From NCBI RefSeq assembly GCF_012912135.1, contig NZ_QMEB01000007.1, forward strand, positions 1 to 52,904: 52,904 bases of DNA. Direction: 5' to 3'. The DNA is from Brasilonema bromeliae SPC951 (GTDB taxonomy: Bacteria > Cyanobacteriota > Cyanobacteriia > Cyanobacteriales > Nostocaceae). Below the pieces are notes generated by a model. It was not told the origin of the DNA and searched no databases. It worked only from the letters and a program-made list of their open reading frames with translations. Positions 43,123 through 52,810 of the stretch are shown in pieces. The position numbers and the translations under genes are program-made. The stretch's first letter is position 1; each line of letters opens with the position of its first letter.

Positions 43123-44286
43123 ATGTTCAAAAACTCGTCACAAAGCAGGCGTCGTTTTTTGTACATTGGTCTATCAAGTTTGGCAGGAGCTACTGCTCTG
43201 GCAGTGGTAAAAAACAGTAACCCAATGTACTTAAGTCATGCATTAGACAACCCAAAAAGAGATTTTCAAGTAGCGGGACTTGCTTCCTTAAGCAAGCGTG
43301 CTGCAGCCAAAGGATTAATTTATGGGGTAGCCTGTGGGCGAGATGTTCTTGCGTCAGACAAAAATTTACAGGCTAGCATTGTTCGGCAGTGCGGTGTTCT
43401 GACACCAGAAAACGAGCTCAAGTGGCAATTTGTGCGACCTCGTCCAGACGTGTTTGACTTTAGTAGAGCAGATTGGATAGCTGGATTTGCCCGGACTCAC
43501 AATATGCTTTTTCGAGGACATGCTTTAGTCTGGCATGAGCAACTACCTGAGTGGTTCAAAGAAGTCGTTAACCGCCAAAATGCAGAAAAGTTTTTGGTTG
43601 AACATATTACAACTGTAACCAAACACTACGCTGGTAAAATACATTCTTGGGATGTGGTCAATGAGGCTATAAAACCAGATGATGGACTAAAATCAGGCTT
43701 ACGACAAACTCCGTGGCTCAAGTTTCTAGGTCCAGATTACATAGAACTTGCGTATCGGGTTGCGGCGCAAGCTGATCCCAAAGCCATGTTGGTCTATAAC
43801 GAGAATGGATTGGAGCATAATGCCCCTGAATATGAAGTTAAAAGAACTGCTGTTCTGAAACTACTAGAACGTCTGAAATCTAGAGGAACACCGATTCATG
43901 CTCTGGGTATTCAATCTCACTTGTTAGGTGACGCTTCCTTGAATCCCAAAAAGCTACGAAATTTTCTGTCTAACGTGGCGAGTCTTGGTCTAAAGATTAT
44001 CATTAGCGAACTAGACGTCACAGACCAGAAATTACCTTCAGATACCGTTGTGCGCGATCGCATTGTAGCCGCTAAATACGAAGACTATCTTTCCGTAGTC
44101 CTAGATGAGCGAGCAGTGATTGCGGTCTTAACTTGGGGATTAAGCGACAAATACTCTTGGCTTTCAAAGTTTGGTTCCCGTTCAGATGGTGCGCCAGTAC
44201 GTCCTTTGCCACTAGACTTAAACTTCAAATCCAAGTTGGCATGGAATGGGATAGCAAGAGCGTTTGATAAAGCCCCGAAACGTTGA
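43123..44286 (+). CDS. GH10 family glycoside hydrolase (endo-xylanase-like), Tat-exported
   Basis: The 387-residue protein starts with a twin-arginine signal (SRRRFLYIGLSSLAGATAL). GH10 motifs follow: TPENELKWQFVRPRPDVFDF, HALVWHEQLPEWF, acid/base Glu in WDVVNEAIKP, and nucleophile Glu in IIISELDVTD. WGLSDKYSW lies near the end. The family cleaves beta-1,4-xylan-type backbones with retention. It lies at the head of an exopolysaccharide cluster, so it probably trims or releases the polymer rather than degrading plant xylan (inference). ATG 43123 is preferred over an upstream TTG. Confidence 0.9.
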   Translation: MFKNSSQSRRRFLYIGLSSLAGATALAVVKNSNPMYLSHALDNPKRDFQVAGLASLSKRAAAKGLIYGVACGRDVLASDKNLQASIVRQCGVLTPENELKWQFVRPRPDVFDFSRADWIAGFARTHNMLFRGHALVWHEQLPEWFKEVVNRQNAEKFLVEHITTVTKHYAGKIHSWDVVNEAIKPDDGLKSGLRQTPWLKFLGPDYIELAYRVAAQADPKAMLVYNENGLEHNAPEYEVKRTAVLKLLERLKSRGTPIHALGIQSHLLGDASLNPKKLRNFLSNVASLGLKIIISELDVTDQKLPSDTVVRDRIVAAKYEDYLSVVLDERAVIAVLTWGLSDKYSWLSKFGSRSDGAPVRPLPLDLNFKSKLAWNGIARAFDKAPKR

Positions 44287-44496
44287 TCAAGCAGCTTTGT
44301 CGTGCATGGAAAAATGTGGGTGAGGATGAAGACTTGTGGAGTTTTCCTGACCAGAATCAAAATCCTTTTTGAACTTACCTTATCAGGGTAAGGCATTTGA
44401 GATATTTAAATGTCTGTTTGGATTTACACGTACTTACGGTCTAGAGATATGAGTATCAATAAAACCACTTCAACAATGTCGGAGGAAATATCTAAA

Positions 44497-45285
44497 ATGC
44501 AAAAATTTGATGAGATTTCGTTACTCGGAACCAGATTTCATAAAATTAAAGTTAATGAACTGATCGACTACGCTGTCCAAGCAGCAAAACTTAAGAAGAA
44601 AACAATCATAGGTCATGTCAATACTCGGGCAATGAATTTTGCCTATGAACTGCCTTGGTATAGAGAGTTTCTCAACAAATCCGATTTAGTTTTCTGCGAT
44701 GGATTTGGTGTTCTCTTAGGAGCAAAACTCTGTGGTGGTTGTGTTAATTCATCTCATCGCATGACCTGTCCAGATTATATAGAAGACTTTGCCAAAGCTT
44801 GCGAGCGCGAAAATGTTTCCTTATTCTTACTTGCTGGTGAGCCAGGAACCGTAGATCAAGCGATCGCCAAGCTAAAAGTGATTGCACCAAACTTAAGAGT
44901 GAACGGACATCACGGTTATTTTGACAAGTCTGGTGAGGAAAATGAATTTGTTATCCAACAAATCAATACATTCAAGCCAGATATCTTGTATATTGGCTTT
45001 GGAATGCCGTTACAAGAACGTTGGATTCTAAATAATTCAGAGAAAATAGACACAAAAGTTTTTCTCCCTCTTGGGGCATGTCTTGATTTTTATACTGGTA
45101 CTGTCTCCAGAGGTCCGCGTTGGATGACTAGTAGCGGTCTAGAGTGGTTAACAAGATTAGTCACAGAACCAAAACGATTGTGGAAACGTTATGTGCTTGG
45201 CAATCCGTTGTTTTTCTATCGAGTCCTACAGCAACAGTTGACGAAATTGTTCAGAAGGCGTTCTCGAACCTCATCGCAATATTAA
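44497..45285 (+). CDS. WecG/TagA/CpsF family glycosyltransferase (GT26)
   Basis: The roughly 262-residue protein has the GT26 signature: GHVNTRAMNFAYELPWYREF, then VFCDGFGVLLGAKLCGG, LFLLAGEPGTVDQAIAKL, ILYIGFGMPLQERWI and FLPLGACLDFYTGT. These enzymes add a sugar to a polyprenyl-diphosphate-linked acceptor. Several in-frame ATGs exist upstream (44410, 44449, 44476). GGAGG, 11 bases before ATG 44497, and the start of homology nearby favour this one. It lies between the GH10 gene and the initiating sugar transferase. Confidence 0.88.
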   Translation: MQKFDEISLLGTRFHKIKVNELIDYAVQAAKLKKKTIIGHVNTRAMNFAYELPWYREFLNKSDLVFCDGFGVLLGAKLCGGCVNSSHRMTCPDYIEDFAKACERENVSLFLLAGEPGTVDQAIAKLKVIAPNLRVNGHHGYFDKSGEENEFVIQQINTFKPDILYIGFGMPLQERWILNNSEKIDTKVFLPLGACLDFYTGTVSRGPRWMTSSGLEWLTRLVTEPKRLWKRYVLGNPLFFYRVLQQQLTKLFRRRSRTSSQY

Positions 45286-45464
45286 ACTGATGCACGTACA
45301 TATTACACTTTTTTTAAGGTTCTCAAGTATCAAGAGTCGATAGTACTCCAAATTTTGGATATTTGATGCTCTCAAAAAGAAATGTGCAAAATGTAACAGT
45401 TTAAAAGTTCTACCTAGCCAGGAAATTTATTTTGTAAAGTGCAAGTACAGGGGTCATAACAATC

Positions 45465-46892
45465 GTGGCATCTAAATCTTTATCAGTTACAGGGTTCAAG
45501 CCAGATTTAAGGTCAGCAAATGGCACCAGGATACAGAAAGGATTAACCAGCAAATTTCTGCGCGTCGGAACACTTAGTGTTTCAGATGTCATTTCTTTGG
45601 CACTAGCATGGAAGTTAGCAGTCATTCATGGCACTCCATTAGATTCGCCTTGGACACAAAAAGTATCTTTTTTACTACTGATTCTGGCAGTTGAAATAGG
45701 CGTGATTGCGACCAGAGGACTATACAAATCAGGTATCAATCGTCGTAACTATCTTGGTCTGATCAAAGCAGTCACACTGTCAGATCTTTTACTGTTGCTG
45801 ATTGCCTTTCTCTACGAGCCAGATAGTTATATCTCGCGCTCAACTTTTCTACTTTTTTGGTTGTTATCTGTTGTTTTCGTCTGTACTGGTCGCTTTATCT
45901 GTGATGTAGGTACTAAACTACTTCGTAGCAAAGGAGCAATTCGCCATTCCGTTTTTCTGATTACAGATCCGGAAGACAAAGACAGCCATATTCGACTAAT
46001 AGAGAAAGAAAATTGCTACACCGTACAAAAAATTGCTGATTCTAGCAGTTTGGATCTGATGAACCGAGAGACAACCTTTGAATATCTACGCACACAGGGC
46101 ATAGAAGAGGCTTTTGTTTCTTGGAACGCCATCAAAAACCGTCTATATGTTTGCTGGCGTTTCCAAACAGCTGGCATTACCCTACGAATACTGCCAACTG
46201 AGGGTGAAGTTCGTCACCCCAAATCCATATTTTGGATGATTGGTGAAGTTCCTTGCATGACAATTCCGGCACCAATCATTGCAGGCAGCGATTTTTGGGT
46301 AAAGCGGAGTTTTGATCTTTGTTGTTCAACTATACTGTTACTTCTGTTATCTCCTGTTTATGTGGTGATAGCCACACTGATTAAGTTAGATTCTCCTGGA
46401 CCAGTGTTCTTCCAGCAAAATCGAGTTGGTCTGCATAGTAAGAGTTTCAAGATTTGGAAGTTCCGCACAATGGTTGCTAATGCAGAAAAGTTGCAGGCAA
46501 AGCTAGAAGCAAAGAATGAAATCAAGGATGGGGTTCTTTTCAAGATGAAAGACGACCCTCGTATCACACGCCTAGGCAAATTTCTGCGCCGTTACAGTCT
46601 AGACGAATTGCCCCAACTGTTTAATGTTCTCCTTGGAGAGATGAGTCTAGTTGGTCCTCGTCCTCTCCCTATGCGGGATGTAGAAAAATTCAAAACAAAG
46701 CACTTTATTCGACAAGAAGTTTTACCCGGTATTACAGGATTGTGGCAGGTGTCTGGTCGATCAGATATCGATAATTTTGAAGATGGGGTGAAACTAGATA
46801 TCTCTTACATAGAAAATTGGTCTGTATGGCTGGATCTGCAAATTTTGCTGAAAACTGTCAAGGTTGTCTTTAGTAAGGCAGGTGCCTACTAG
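45465..46892 (+). CDS. Polyprenyl-phosphate sugar-1-phosphate transferase (WcaJ/CpsE-like)
   Basis: The 475-residue protein has about four N-terminal TM helices, a CoA-binding-like middle and a bacterial sugar transferase domain: KRSFDLCCSTILLLLLSPVY, LDSPGPVFFQQNRVGLHSKS, FKIWKFRTMV, RRYSLDELPQLFNVL, GEMSLVGPRPLP and PGITGLWQVSGRSDI. It starts polymer synthesis by moving sugar-1-phosphate to undecaprenyl phosphate. The start is GTG with AGGGG upstream. A strong hairpin terminator follows, so the Wzc operon has its own promoter. Confidence 0.93.
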   Translation: MASKSLSVTGFKPDLRSANGTRIQKGLTSKFLRVGTLSVSDVISLALAWKLAVIHGTPLDSPWTQKVSFLLLILAVEIGVIATRGLYKSGINRRNYLGLIKAVTLSDLLLLLIAFLYEPDSYISRSTFLLFWLLSVVFVCTGRFICDVGTKLLRSKGAIRHSVFLITDPEDKDSHIRLIEKENCYTVQKIADSSSLDLMNRETTFEYLRTQGIEEAFVSWNAIKNRLYVCWRFQTAGITLRILPTEGEVRHPKSIFWMIGEVPCMTIPAPIIAGSDFWVKRSFDLCCSTILLLLLSPVYVVIATLIKLDSPGPVFFQQNRVGLHSKSFKIWKFRTMVANAEKLQAKLEAKNEIKDGVLFKMKDDPRITRLGKFLRRYSLDELPQLFNVLLGEMSLVGPRPLPMRDVEKFKTKHFIRQEVLPGITGLWQVSGRSDIDNFEDGVKLDISYIENWSVWLDLQILLKTVKVVFSKAGAY

Positions 46893-46908
46893 GTAACTCA
46901 GTTATCTA

Positions 46909-46941
46909 CCGCCACCAAAGCATCAGCTTGGTGGCGGCTTT
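46909..46941 (+). terminator. Terminator after the sugar transferase gene
   Basis: ccgccaccaa (46909-46918) and ttggtggcgg (46928-46937) form a perfect 10-bp stem with a nine-base loop, followed by cttt. The T-tract is short. Confidence 0.7.
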
Positions 46942-47139
46942 AAGTCTGATCAAACCGGAATGTTGAGAAACCAGTAGGATATGGCTAAGAATATTGATAC
47001 ATCACCGACATCAGGGAAAAAAGTGAAATTTGAATGTTTGAGTGATTGCCTAGAGTATAGTGCAGGGCAATAGTGGTTGATACTTAAAGATTTATAGTCA
47101 TTAATTTGAATGTTGTTTCTGAAAGTATTGCCTAAAACA

Positions 47140-47161
47140 TACTTTTCTGACTTTTCCCACT
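47140..47161 (+). promoter_or_regulatory. Shared 22-nt motif, copy 2
   Basis: tacttttctgactttt then cccact; 21 of 22 bases match 42569-42590. It lies 327 nt before the Wzc-like start. Confidence 0.45.
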
Positions 47162-47488
47162 TGATGAGCTACACAGTAAACTTTACAATATCTTTAAAGA
47201 AGTTTCTCTAATTCTACTTGAAAATACGGAAAAATAAAGCTATGATTTAGCATGAATATTGTGCCAACTTAACACTTCCGCGTCAAAATCGATAGCAATA
47301 CTCAAATTATTCACGAAACAATTGCTAATATTTAAGGACAAAAACGATCAGTTTTGTCTTTGTATGAGAAACCGATAGAAATCATTTTCGATGAGTGGCA
47401 AAGATAGCCTATACTATAAAGCTAATGTATTTATATCAAATTCATTATTGGCTCCAACTTCGTACTAAACTGTGATTAGGGAACTTCT

Positions 47489-49711
47489 ATGGAGACTAGA
47501 GGCTATCAAGAAGAAGTAGAGATTCAAAAATACTGGCTGGTTTTGAAACGCCGTTGGCCAATTGTGGTAGGAGTCCTTCTCGCTTCGATAGGATTCTCGT
47601 CGTTTCTTATATTCCTTCAAAAACCTGAATATCAGGCGAGTGGGATGCTTCTTTTTAAATCAGACAGAACCTCGTCGCTGACAAAAGTGGGAGAAAAGAT
47701 CGGTGATCTTGAATCCTTAATGCGTGAGGGTAATCCCCTTGAAACACAAGCTGTAATTTTGAAATCAGAGCCAATTTTAAAGGAGGTTATTGATACTCTA
47801 GGATTAAAAGATAAAAAAGGAAACGCCCTTGATCCGGAGTCGCTGAGAATCAAGGTTGAACCAATTGTAGGTACAGATGTACTGAAGGTTTCCTACACTT
47901 CAGAAAATCCGGCATTGACAGCATCAGTGGTCAATCAGGTGATGAAATCATACGTAGCAAAGAATATTCAGTTCAATAGAACTCAAGTGGTTGCTGCGGG
48001 TGAATTTATCAAAAAGCAACTGCCAGAGGCTCAAAGAGAATTAAACCAGGCAGCAGAGGGATTACGTGAGTTTAAAACTCGGAATAAGATTATCGAGCTT
48101 CCAGAAGAGGCAAGTGCCGCTGTTCAAAATGTGGCTCAGATAGATGAGGAAATCAACCGAGCTCGGGCGGCGCTAGCAGATACGAGTGCTCAGGAAGAAA
48201 AAATCCGCAGTCAACTGAATTTGGCAGGCTCTCAGGCTGTAGAAATTACCTCCATAAGTCAGATACCTGGTGTACAAGAAGTCTTAACTGAGTTACAGAA
48301 GGTACAAACTAAGCTAGCAAATGAAAAAGCACGCTACACCAGTAAGCATCCAGCTATCACTGAGCTAGAAAATAAAGAAGTAACTTTAAATGCTTTATTA
48401 CAACAGCGGGTTGAACAGGTTTTAGGACCATCTGGAGTTAAGCAAGTTTTAGGAACTCAACAAAACGTTGCTCCTGCTAAGTTGCAGATAGGAAGAATAA
48501 AGGAAAATCTGACGACTCAATATGCACTCATACAAGCGCAACGCCAGGGTCTGGAAAACAAGCTACAAGCATTGTCTAATATCCGAGGAACTTATAAGCA
48601 GAAACTTTCTGCCCTACCAAATTTAGAGAAAAAACAAGGAGATTTAGAACGAAGGCTGTCTATCGCGCAAAAGAACTACGAAAATCTTGTGACCAGACTA
48701 CAGGACATCGAAGTAGCAGAAAAGCAAACTGTTGGCAATGCAAAAGAAATTCAACTTGCTCAGGTTCCTAAAAAACCATCTGTCTCGAAAATAACATTCC
48801 TTTTAGGAGGAGGCAGTGTATTTGTCGGGTTATTACTGGGTACAGCAGCAGCATTCTTTGTAGACTTAATAGATAGAACCTTAAAAACGGTTAAGGAAGC
48901 AGAGACATTTTTTGGTTACACTTTGCTGGGACTAATTCCTAAGTTTGAATCGAAGAAGACATCCGCTCCTGTTAACTTGATGTCAGACAAAGCCTCTGCT
49001 CGAATTATTGTCGCAACCTCTCCTCGCTCGGTGGTTCATGAAGCTTATCAAATGCTCCAGGCAAACCTAAAGTTCATTAGCCATAGGAAAGTTCGCACAA
49101 TTGTAGTAACGAGTTCTGTACCTGGTGAAGGGAAGTCAGAAGTTTCTGCCAATTTAGCTGCAGTATTGGCTCAGGCGGGACGGCGAGTTCTCCTAGTCGA
49201 TGCAGATATGCGTAAACCATCGCAACATCACCTGTGGGGTCTGGTAAACTCAGTCGGTTTAAGCAACGTGATTGTTGGTCAAGATCAACTTCCGCAAACT
49301 GTGCAAACAGTGACAAAAGAGTTATCGATCCTCACAGCTGGAGTGCAACCTCCTAATCCCCTTGGGTTGATTGACTCAGATAGGATGGCGACTCTGATTG
49401 AAACGTTCTGCGATCGCTACGATTACATCGTATTTGATACTCCTCCTTTAGCTGGGACTGCTGATGCAGCAGTTTTAGGAAAAATGGCAGATGGAGTTTT
49501 GCTAGTCGCTCGACCAGGTGTTGTGGATTCAGCAAGCGCCACAGCCGCAAAATCCTTGCTGGAACGTTCTGAAGCTAGGATTCTGGGAATGATTGCCAAC
49601 GCTGTAAACTTGAAGCAGGAATCTGCCAATCACTTTTACTATTCTAATGTTAGAGGAGGTCAGGATGTTGTAGAAACTGCAAAGGGGAATGAACAATGGG
49701 TGTACAAATAA
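47489..49711 (+). CDS. Wzc-like polysaccharide co-polymerase/tyrosine autokinase
   Basis: The 740-residue protein has an N-terminal Wzz domain with two TM helices (about 24-46 and 437-460) around a long periplasmic coiled coil. A C-terminal BY-kinase follows: Walker A SSVPGEGKSE (about 542-551), A' LLVDADMRKPS (about 567) and Walker B YIVFDTPP (about 646). It controls polymer length and export by cycles of tyrosine phosphorylation. The C-terminal tail has few tyrosines (FYYSNV, QWVYK) rather than a long cluster. It overlaps the acetyltransferase gene by 16 nt. Confidence 0.93.
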   Translation: METRGYQEEVEIQKYWLVLKRRWPIVVGVLLASIGFSSFLIFLQKPEYQASGMLLFKSDRTSSLTKVGEKIGDLESLMREGNPLETQAVILKSEPILKEVIDTLGLKDKKGNALDPESLRIKVEPIVGTDVLKVSYTSENPALTASVVNQVMKSYVAKNIQFNRTQVVAAGEFIKKQLPEAQRELNQAAEGLREFKTRNKIIELPEEASAAVQNVAQIDEEINRARAALADTSAQEEKIRSQLNLAGSQAVEITSISQIPGVQEVLTELQKVQTKLANEKARYTSKHPAITELENKEVTLNALLQQRVEQVLGPSGVKQVLGTQQNVAPAKLQIGRIKENLTTQYALIQAQRQGLENKLQALSNIRGTYKQKLSALPNLEKKQGDLERRLSIAQKNYENLVTRLQDIEVAEKQTVGNAKEIQLAQVPKKPSVSKITFLLGGGSVFVGLLLGTAAAFFVDLIDRTLKTVKEAETFFGYTLLGLIPKFESKKTSAPVNLMSDKASARIIVATSPRSVVHEAYQMLQANLKFISHRKVRTIVVTSSVPGEGKSEVSANLAAVLAQAGRRVLLVDADMRKPSQHHLWGLVNSVGLSNVIVGQDQLPQTVQTVTKELSILTAGVQPPNPLGLIDSDRMATLIETFCDRYDYIVFDTPPLAGTADAAVLGKMADGVLLVARPGVVDSASATAAKSLLERSEARILGMIANAVNLKQESANHFYYSNVRGGQDVVETAKGNEQWVYK

Positions 49712-50277
49712 ACCTGACGGTCAATACAGACCAAGCAGAATCTCCTATAGGTCTTTGGCAACTGATTCAGGAAGACTGGATTGCCCACGGACGTGATTGG
49801 ACTAAGCCTGGATTTCGAGCAGTGGTAGTTCACCGTTTTGGAGTTTGGCGGATGAAGATTAAACCACTACTTTTGCGAGCGCCTTTGAGCATTCTCTATC
49901 GAATGCTGTTTCGCAAGGTTCGGAATCATTACGGAATAGAACTACCCTACTCTGTGGAACTTGGTCGTCGCGTCATTGTTGAACATCAAGGAGCAATAGT
50001 CATTCACGGAGACTGCTCTATTGGAGATGAGTGTATTATTCGCCAAGGAGTTACTTTAGGCAACCGTTACCTGGATCGCCCGCTTGATGCACCGAAATTG
50101 GGTAAACATGTCAATGTCGGTGCTGGTGCAAAAATCTTTGGCAACGTCACTATTGGAGATAACGCAAGTATCGGTGCTAATGCCGTGGTTCTGTGCGATG
50201 TTCCCGCCGGAGCAACAGCAGTTGGGATACCTGCAAGAATCATCCATTCTGAAAAAGTTGGCAATTCACATCTTTGA
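49696..50277 (+). CDS. Serine-acetyltransferase-like exopolysaccharide O-acetyltransferase
   Basis: The 193-residue protein has an N-terminal helical part (LIQEDWIAHGRDWTKPGFRA) and a left-handed beta-helix of hexapeptide repeats (VIVEHQGAIVIHGDCSIGDE, VNVGAGAKIFGNVTIGDNAS) with a catalytic-type His. It resembles EpsC/colanic-acid-type acetyltransferases more than CysE by context. It starts within the Wzc-like gene and is followed 12 nt later by the GT2 gene, so it is one operon. Confidence 0.9.
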   Translation: MGVQINLTVNTDQAESPIGLWQLIQEDWIAHGRDWTKPGFRAVVVHRFGVWRMKIKPLLLRAPLSILYRMLFRKVRNHYGIELPYSVELGRRVIVEHQGAIVIHGDCSIGDECIIRQGVTLGNRYLDRPLDAPKLGKHVNVGAGAKIFGNVTIGDNASIGANAVVLCDVPAGATAVGIPARIIHSEKVGNSHL

Positions 50278-50289
50278 GGTAACAATGCC

Positions 50290-51516
50290 ATGTCAATGAG
50301 CCAATTCATGGCTTCGTTTACTGATATTGTTCTGTTAGTAAGCGCTAGTGGTCTATTTATTGTCTGCGTATTTTTTTTGATTGAATGTACTGCGGCTCTA
50401 TTGCCAATCACTTCTTGTATTAATAAAGACAATTGCCCAGATTTGAAAGTGGCTGTCTTGGTTCCTGCACACAATGAAGAGATTGTTATCGGTTCAACAA
50501 TAGAAAAACTGCTCCCAACCTTAAACAGACAGGACAGTTTGGTTGTTGTTGCGGACAATTGTAGCGACACAACAGCAGAAATTGCTCGTGCCAAAGGTGC
50601 TACAGTGATTGAGCGTCAAGACCTTGATCGCAAAGGCAAGGGATATGCCTTAGATTACGGTCTACAGTTTCTTGAGTCGGCTCCTCCTGATGTAGTTGTG
50701 ATTGTTGATGCTGACTGTACAGTCCATCCAGATGCGATTTCGCTGTTGAGTCAGTATGCGATCGCCATGAACGCACCTGTCCAAGCGACCTACTTGATGA
50801 GCAGACCAAAAAACTCGCAGTCATCAAAAGACTTTGTTTCACAGTTTTCTAACATCGTCAGGAATTTAGTTCGTCCCCTTGGATTAGCCAGACTTAGACA
50901 GTCCTGCCCATTGCTTGGCACAGGTATGGCTTTCCCTTGGACAGTGATTCGTTCAGTTAATGTAGCCAACTCTCACCTCCTTGAAGACTTAAAACTAGGC
51001 TTGGATCTGACTTTAGCTGGATACAGACCAGTATTTTGCCAATCGGCAAAAGTCACTGGATATTTGCCACAGCAGTCGCAGGCTGCCAAAAGTCAGAGAA
51101 CTCGTTGGGATCATGGTCATTTACAAATTATGCAGACCTATGTCCCCATCTTGCTTAAACAAGCAGTCTTTCAAAAAAGGTTCGACTTGTTGGTGAGCGT
51201 TTTAGATTTATGTGTGCCACCTTTATCCCTGCTTGTTGTTATTTGGTTAGTGCTCATGGCACTTTCTTTGGTTTTTGGGGTTTTAGGAGCATCATTGATG
51301 CCAGCAGTTATCATTGCCACAGCGGGACTTTGTTTCCTCATTGCAATTCTAACAGCTTGGACTAAGTTCGCTCGACAAGATCTTCCTCTGCGCGAACTTT
51401 TAACTGTTCCTTTTTACATTCTCTGGAAAATTCCAGTTTATTTCAAGTTTTTAGTCAAGCCTCAAAGCGTGTGGGTTCGTACCGAAAGGGACTCAGTTAA
51501 CGCAAGTGATTCTTAG
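50290..51516 (+). CDS. Family 2 glycosyltransferase, membrane-bound
   Basis: The 408-residue GT-A enzyme has an N-terminal TM helix (about 10-38), VAVLVPAHNEEIVIG, VVVADNCSDTTAEIA, the DxD motif in VVIVDADC (about 138-142), LLEDLKLGLDLTLAG and the (Q/R)xxRW motif QRTRWDHGH, then C-terminal TM helices (PPLSLLVVIWLVLMALSLVF and others). The QxxRW motif suggests a processive or lipid-linked transferase. The start is ATG 50290 or the adjacent 50296. Confidence 0.9.
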   Translation: MSMSQFMASFTDIVLLVSASGLFIVCVFFLIECTAALLPITSCINKDNCPDLKVAVLVPAHNEEIVIGSTIEKLLPTLNRQDSLVVVADNCSDTTAEIARAKGATVIERQDLDRKGKGYALDYGLQFLESAPPDVVVIVDADCTVHPDAISLLSQYAIAMNAPVQATYLMSRPKNSQSSKDFVSQFSNIVRNLVRPLGLARLRQSCPLLGTGMAFPWTVIRSVNVANSHLLEDLKLGLDLTLAGYRPVFCQSAKVTGYLPQQSQAAKSQRTRWDHGHLQIMQTYVPILLKQAVFQKRFDLLVSVLDLCVPPLSLLVVIWLVLMALSLVFGVLGASLMPAVIIATAGLCFLIAILTAWTKFARQDLPLRELLTVPFYILWKIPVYFKFLVKPQSVWVRTERDSVNASDS

Positions 51517-51553
51517 TTGAGATATTATACAAAACGTTGAGATTAAAAACGTT

Positions 51554-52810
51554 ATGAATAAAATTCAACAGAATAGTCTTTTGTTAGTAAACTCAGTTCC
51601 GCTTAGGGAAGTAGACGGTCAATTGGGGTTGGATGATCAAACCTGCGCGGGTTTAGTTCGCTGGGCAGAAAACTTTAAGCGACTTGTGATCGCTGGTCCT
51701 GCCTTACCAGAACACATCGCTGTACAACAACAAAATTCTTCAACTGCTGGCACAAAATGGCAAGCAGTGAAAGATTTGCCGTGTGCAGACCAACTGGAAT
51801 TAGTGCCACTACCGTACGCATATAAATTGCGAGACTTTACAAAGGTATATGCAAAGACACGCGAATTATTGAACGAAAAGATACAGCAAAACCAGTATCT
51901 TTGTTTCGTCATCGCTCGACCTATTGGAGATTGGGGAGGAATCGCTGCTTTAGAAGCCATAAAGCTTAGACGACCTTACACTGCGTGGTTGGATCGCGTT
52001 GAGTATGAGGTCATCAGTCGAATGTTGCAAAGTTTGCCTCTCAAGAGCCGCATTAAAGAGTCTTTGCACCTACCATTGATGAAACGCTATCAACGATACT
52101 TGATTCGTCAAAGCAGCCTAGGACTTTTTCAAGGGCAAGATTGCTATCAAGCATATTCACCTTTTTGCAAACAGCCCCATTGTATTTATGATGTTCATAC
52201 AAAAAAGTCTGATCAAATTGACGAACCAAGCATAGACCTCAAAATCAAGTCACTCTTGTCTAATGAACCTTTACGGATTTGCTATGTAGGACGAGCAGCA
52301 GACATGAAAGGACCACTCGATTGGCTGCGGGTCGTGGATCGGATTTGTAAAGCTGGTGTTGATGTCAAAGCAACTTGGGTTGGAGATGGACCACTTCTTT
52401 TGAAGATGAAGTCGTTAACTCAAGAGTTGGGCATTGCTGACCGTGTTAATTTAGTTGGGTTTGTTGATGACCAAAGCAAAATTTTGCAGACGATGAGAGA
52501 AAATCACATCTTTCTTTTCTGCCATAAAACACCAGAATCACCTCGGTGTCTGGTTGAATCAATAGTTTCTGGTTGTCCTATTGTTGGTTATGAAAGCTCC
52601 TATTCCCAAGATCTGGTGTCTCAATATGGAGGTGGTGCATTTGTCCCAATGAACGACTGGCAAAAACTGGCTGACTTAGTTGTTGAACTGAATTGCGATC
52701 GACCAAAATTAAGTAAGTTGATTCGAGAAGCTGCATTATCTGGTCAGTTTTTTGATGAAGAAACCGTTTATCAGGAGCGAAGTGATCTAATTAAGAAATA
52801 TTTAACATGA
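51554..52810 (+). CDS. Family 4/1 glycosyltransferase
   Basis: The 418-residue GT-B enzyme has the C-terminal donor-binding half: RICYVGRAADMKGPLDWLRV, ATWVGDGPLLLKMKSL, VNLVGFVDDQSKIL, and the HKTPESPRCLVESIVSGCPI glutamate region, then GYESSYSQDL. The N-terminal half is less conserved, as usual for acceptor-binding domains. It follows the GT2 gene by 37 nt and probably extends the same polymer. It ends 94 nt before the window edge. Confidence 0.88.
   Translation: MNKIQQNSLLLVNSVPLREVDGQLGLDDQTCAGLVRWAENFKRLVIAGPALPEHIAVQQQNSSTAGTKWQAVKDLPCADQLELVPLPYAYKLRDFTKVYAKTRELLNEKIQQNQYLCFVIARPIGDWGGIAALEAIKLRRPYTAWLDRVEYEVISRMLQSLPLKSRIKESLHLPLMKRYQRYLIRQSSLGLFQGQDCYQAYSPFCKQPHCIYDVHTKKSDQIDEPSIDLKIKSLLSNEPLRICYVGRAADMKGPLDWLRVVDRICKAGVDVKATWVGDGPLLLKMKSLTQELGIADRVNLVGFVDDQSKILQTMRENHIFLFCHKTPESPRCLVESIVSGCPIVGYESSYSQDLVSQYGGGAFVPMNDWQKLADLVVELNCDRPKLSKLIREAALSGQFFDEETVYQERSDLIKKYLT

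Larger units (their letters stand above)
46893..47488. other. Intergenic leader of the Wzc operon
   Basis: 596 nt with no gene. It holds the terminator at 46909-46941, the 22-nt motif copy 2 at 47140-47161, and an AT-rich stretch up to the Wzc start. The promoter is presumably between 47160 and 47480. Confidence 0.6.

Noticed and set aside
49077-49629. Minus-strand frames antisense to the Wzc-like kinase domain
   Set aside because: They are shadows of a strongly conserved plus-strand gene.
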